The notes below the pieces were generated by a model. It was not told the DNA's origin. It did no database searches and saw nothing but the letters and a program-made list of their open reading frames with translations. From Chlorobiota bacterium (GTDB lineage Bacteria; Bacteroidota; Ignavibacteria; Kapaibacteriales; UBA961): a DNA stretch of 56,696 bases. Shown one piece after another: positions 53,852 to 56,696 of the stretch (its first letter is position 1; every line of letters starts with the position of its first letter). The stretch lies in contig BJGZ01000014.1 in assembly GCA_014191195.1 (NCBI GenBank), positions 1 to 56,696 of the forward strand, written 5' to 3'. A program made the position numbers and the translations under genes.

Positions 53852-53865
53852 ATAGATATAAAAAG

Positions 53866-53902
53866 AAAAAGGCAGTGAATGTGTGATTCACTGCCTTTTT
53901 TT
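53866..53902. terminator. Bidirectional terminator between convergent genes
   Basis: AAAAAGGCAGTGAAT-GTGTG-ATTCACTGCCTTTTTTT is a perfect 15-bp stem with a 5-base loop. It has T-runs on both strands, and sits between the 7TM-HD gene (plus) and the large secreted protein (minus), 14 bases past the plus-strand stop and 18 from the minus-strand stop. Confidence 0.92.
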
Positions 53903-53920
53903 ATGTACTTACAATAACAA

Positions 53921-56696
53921 TTACTTGGTAATCATTAATTGTTGTTGAGCTTGGAATGGACCTGATTTCATTACACAGATATACATGCCAGATGGTAATG
54001 ACTCTGTAGATAAAGATAATTCATAAGATCCACTTTGGAGTGTTCCATGTAATAAAGTATGTACTTTTTGTCCCATACTATTATATAAATCGATTGTGGT
54101 TTGTCCTGAAATCCCAATGCTATATTCTATAGATGCTTGGTCTACAGCAGGGGATTGGCCAATTTGCTTTAATGCATATCCAATTCCACTTCCACGGATA
54201 AAGCGTCCATTTTGGAAGCAAATCTTATCCAATGTTAATGAAGAACCTGCAGTATTAATAATCAAGCATTTAGATAAAGAAGTAGAAGTTGTTGCTTGAA
54301 CATCGACACTGAATACATTAGTATCACCCAAATAAGCATTGTATTCTAATTCAAATAATTCTACATCGGATCTGCCAGGAATTGAAGTGATACCTTTTCC
54401 GCTTACCACAATATTATTTGGCTTGCTAACTGCATTCCATGTCCAGCCATTAATTTTGCTAATTAACTTATTAGAATATTCTAGATTTTGTGCATTGTAG
54501 CTTAAAATAACTTGTAATGTATCAACATTCGTTGTGCCTATAGCAGAATCAATTTTTGCTTTTACAATTAAATTGACTGCTTTTCCTGGAATAACTTTTT
54601 GATAATCATTAGGGCTTGTATATACCTTCATACCTGAAGTTATAGCCTTGCCAATCAAATTAATTTTTCTTTGACCTAACTTTGCTGTAGCTGCAAAAGT
54701 ACCTGCACTTTGCGGTGTAAACATAATTAAGAAGTTATTAGTTAAGCCAGCACCAATATCTACACTTCCTGATGGTAATAATGTAAATTGATTTTTATCT
54801 GTACCTTCTACAGAAGCATCAATAGTAACTTTATTACTACTTAAGTTAGGATAAGGAATAACTGCTCCAGGAGTTTCACACACTAAAACAGTTCCAAAAT
54901 TAACTGTACTGTCTGCAGAGAAACCTTCCCCACAAATAGTTGCTTGGCTAGAGCCATTTGTTCCATCATGTACAATATTGACAGTTGCGCTTCGATAACC
55001 AACAAATTGAGGTGTAAACCTTACAGACATTATCTGCTTCCCACCAGCTGGAATTGTAAATGGTGCTGCAGGAGATAAATTATCAAATTCTGTAGATCCA
55101 ACAATAGTGATTGATGATACATTCAAAGGCGCATTACCAGTATTATTCAGTATTAATGCATCAGCTTTAGTATTATTGGTACCAACAATTGTAGTTCCAA
55201 CGCAATTAGAATCTGCTTTTAATGTTCCTGTACATCCATCGCCTTGAAGTCTTCCACCAACAGTAATTGTTTGATTATCTGCAGAGGCTTTAACTAATAA
55301 TGAATCCCACAGACCAAGAGTAGCAGTTTTAGGAGAGAATTCAATTGTTAGGTTAGATTCTTGTCCACTAGCAAGCTTGTATGGTAAGCTAGGTAAAGCA
55401 AAAGTAAATGTTCCATCATTCTTTCGTAGAGTGATTGATTCTATTGTTGCTTCGCTACCACCATTATTTTTAATTTTAATTACTTTTTGATCTTTACCAT
55501 TAACAGGTACACAGCCCCAAATTCCATTAGATACTGTTGCCTGTAATGGAGAAATACCATCACCGCTTAATTGAATACGAGGAGCGCCACAATCAGCTGG
55601 AAGACCTAGATCTATAATTGCAGACCTTTTTCCTGTTGCTGTAGGAATAAATTCAACACCAAGTTCTAAACATTGTCCTGGGCGAATTGTAATTGTAGTA
55701 TCACCACTTGAAGGCAATGTTGTGCCATATCCAGGATTAATACTTACAATTTTATAATCTCCAGGATTTGTACCCGCTAACTTTAATTTACCATCAATAA
55801 TAATCCCACTTTTATTACAAAGTGCTGTTTTAATTAACATGGTAGATTTAGATGTTACCAAAGTATTCGAAAACAATGTGTCTGAAGTATATGTATATGT
55901 ACAAGGCTCAACACCAGTTCCGCATATTGTCATTGTTACTACAGGAGAGCAAGATGCATAAAAAGTAACTTTAGCGCAATGCTCGCCTGGTGAAGTTGGA
56001 TCAAATAATACTTCTATAGGAATAGTATCGCAATTAACAGCAGGGAAGAGACGTCCATTAAGCACTGTTTTCAGACTAAACTGAGGATTATCTACACCAA
56101 CACTATCAATAAATGTATCTAGGTTTCCACCATTACAAATACCAGTATTTAATGTTTGTTCTTTAGGTTGTCCAACAGCAGTTGTACCCACATTGAAACG
56201 TAGATTTGGATCTACCGAATACAATTTAGCTTTAGCCAATGGGAAACTTACTTGACTAGCAGATGAACTTGGAGGTAATCCACAGAATTTTGTAATAAAC
56301 CCATCAGATAATCCAGCTGATATTAATAGTTTATTACCTGGATCTTTAACGATTGTTCCATTAAAAGAACCTGTTTCATAAATACATCCATCTTTGTCTG
56401 TTGCTGTGTTTTTTGTATACGGTTTACCAACTACTTTAGATGGTTGTAAATCTAGCCAATTACCTGCTTCATCAAAGATTGCTGTAAATGGTTGCCATAA
56501 AGTAGTTCTATTCTGAATTCTTACTGGAAATCCAGCGATTGTAGTTTCTAAAGTTCCTTTAAACATACCTTGAGCATATACATGCTTATCGGATGGATCA
56601 TATGCAATTTGTTCACCAAATGCTTCTCCTGCAGTATTAGCTCTTGGGCCTAAATCTTGAACCATAACCATATTACCATTTGGTTCTATTCTAGCC
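53921..56696 (-). CDS. Large T9SS-type secreted protein, partial (5' end outside window)
   Basis: The reading frame is open to the right edge of the window, so the N-terminus is missing; about 925 residues are visible. The first 125 resemble SBBP-type repeats (ATDKDGCIYETGSFNG). The middle has several choice-of-anchor D (HYDIN/ASPM-like) domains: TICGTGVEP, IQLSGDGISP, AGGKQIMSVRFTPQ, TICGEGFSADS. Near about 690-800 is a cohesin-like region (VIPGKAVNLIVKAKID). The last 75 residues (YSIGISGQTTIDLYNSMGQK ... SGMYICVMKSG ... QLMITK) are a type 9 secretion system C-terminal sorting domain, so the protein is likely exported to the cell surface. Confidence 0.85.
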   Translation of the reverse strand, partial: ARIEPNGNMVMVQDLGPRANTAGEAFGEQIAYDPSDKHVYAQGMFKGTLETTIAGFPVRIQNRTTLWQPFTAIFDEAGNWLDLQPSKVVGKPYTKNTATDKDGCIYETGSFNGTIVKDPGNKLLISAGLSDGFITKFCGLPPSSSASQVSFPLAKAKLYSVDPNLRFNVGTTAVGQPKEQTLNTGICNGGNLDTFIDSVGVDNPQFSLKTVLNGRLFPAVNCDTIPIEVLFDPTSPGEHCAKVTFYASCSPVVTMTICGTGVEPCTYTYTSDTLFSNTLVTSKSTMLIKTALCNKSGIIIDGKLKLAGTNPGDYKIVSINPGYGTTLPSSGDTTITIRPGQCLELGVEFIPTATGKRSAIIDLGLPADCGAPRIQLSGDGISPLQATVSNGIWGCVPVNGKDQKVIKIKNNGGSEATIESITLRKNDGTFTFALPSLPYKLASGQESNLTIEFSPKTATLGLWDSLLVKASADNQTITVGGRLQGDGCTGTLKADSNCVGTTIVGTNNTKADALILNNTGNAPLNVSSITIVGSTEFDNLSPAAPFTIPAGGKQIMSVRFTPQFVGYRSATVNIVHDGTNGSSQATICGEGFSADSTVNFGTVLVCETPGAVIPYPNLSSNKVTIDASVEGTDKNQFTLLPSGSVDIGAGLTNNFLIMFTPQSAGTFAATAKLGQRKINLIGKAITSGMKVYTSPNDYQKVIPGKAVNLIVKAKIDSAIGTTNVDTLQVILSYNAQNLEYSNKLISKINGWTWNAVSKPNNIVVSGKGITSIPGRSDVELFELEYNAYLGDTNVFSVDVQATTSTSLSKCLIINTAGSSLTLDKICFQNGRFIRGSGIGYALKQIGQSPAVDQASIEYSIGISGQTTIDLYNSMGQKVHTLLHGTLQSGSYELSLSTESLPSGMYICVMKSGPFQAQQQLMITK

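Overview
The window is about 57 kb of AT-rich DNA (roughly one third G+C by eye). It is densely coding and looks like the chromosome of a Gram-negative bacterium of the Fibrobacterota-Chlorobiota-Bacteroidota (FCB) superphylum. The pointers are a fused LpxC-FabZ, a C-terminal sorting domain of the type 9 secretion (T9SS) kind, DUF4159/DUF4175/DUF4835/DUF1684 proteins, FISUMP-domain proteins, a RicT/PSP1 protein with a cysteine-rich N-terminus, and PD40-OmpA proteins. A lineage near Ignavibacteria/Kapaibacteria fits, but the phylum cannot be fixed from these genes. I see no tRNA, rRNA, CRISPR array, insertion sequence, integrase or phage gene.

Layout. 1-1812 is a degraded accessory patch. It holds the tail of one FISUMP gene, a second FISUMP gene whose signal peptide is out of frame, a third cut off just after the signal peptide, and an exported protein gene with an apparent frameshift. 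1813-2245 is the longest gene-free stretch and holds a small GC-rich possible RNA structure. 2246-9137 is housekeeping: ricT, a DUF2007 protein, a minus-strand operon (dcd, DUF1684 lipoprotein, sixA-like, trxB, methyltransferase), a ureohydrolase, a small membrane protein and ybaK. 9345-17717 is an envelope biogenesis operon: uppS, bamA, two skp-like genes, lpxD, lpxC-fabZ, lpxA, and a VanZ-like gene. 17722-23745 has an exported superoxide dismutase, an MGMT-like protein, a biotinyl carrier protein, a large PD40-OmpA protein and a GlmM-like mutase.

23806-33598 is a tightly packed nine-gene run: DUF4159, DUF4175, two exported thioredoxin-fold proteins, argH, an MBL-fold hydrolase, a Rieske protein, queG and pirin. 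33722-40515 is an envelope run: a giant TPR protein, a beta-barrel with no plug domain, a SPOR protein, a TonB-like protein and a two-helix membrane peptide. Then come ugd and a family 2 glycosyltransferase on plus, followed on minus by pyrG, icd and a second double-OmpA protein. An acyl-CoA thioesterase, threonine aldolase and DUF4835 protein complete the minus-strand group. The window closes with an orphan exported protein, a 7TM-HD (PgpH-like) phosphohydrolase, and a large secreted protein that runs off the right edge.

The dominant theme is cell-envelope construction: undecaprenyl phosphate, BAM and its chaperones, lipid A, peptidoglycan-binding OmpA/SPOR proteins and TonB-type energy coupling. 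The least explained parts are the TPR-barrel-SPOR-TonB run, the two double-OmpA proteins and the decaying FISUMP cassette array.
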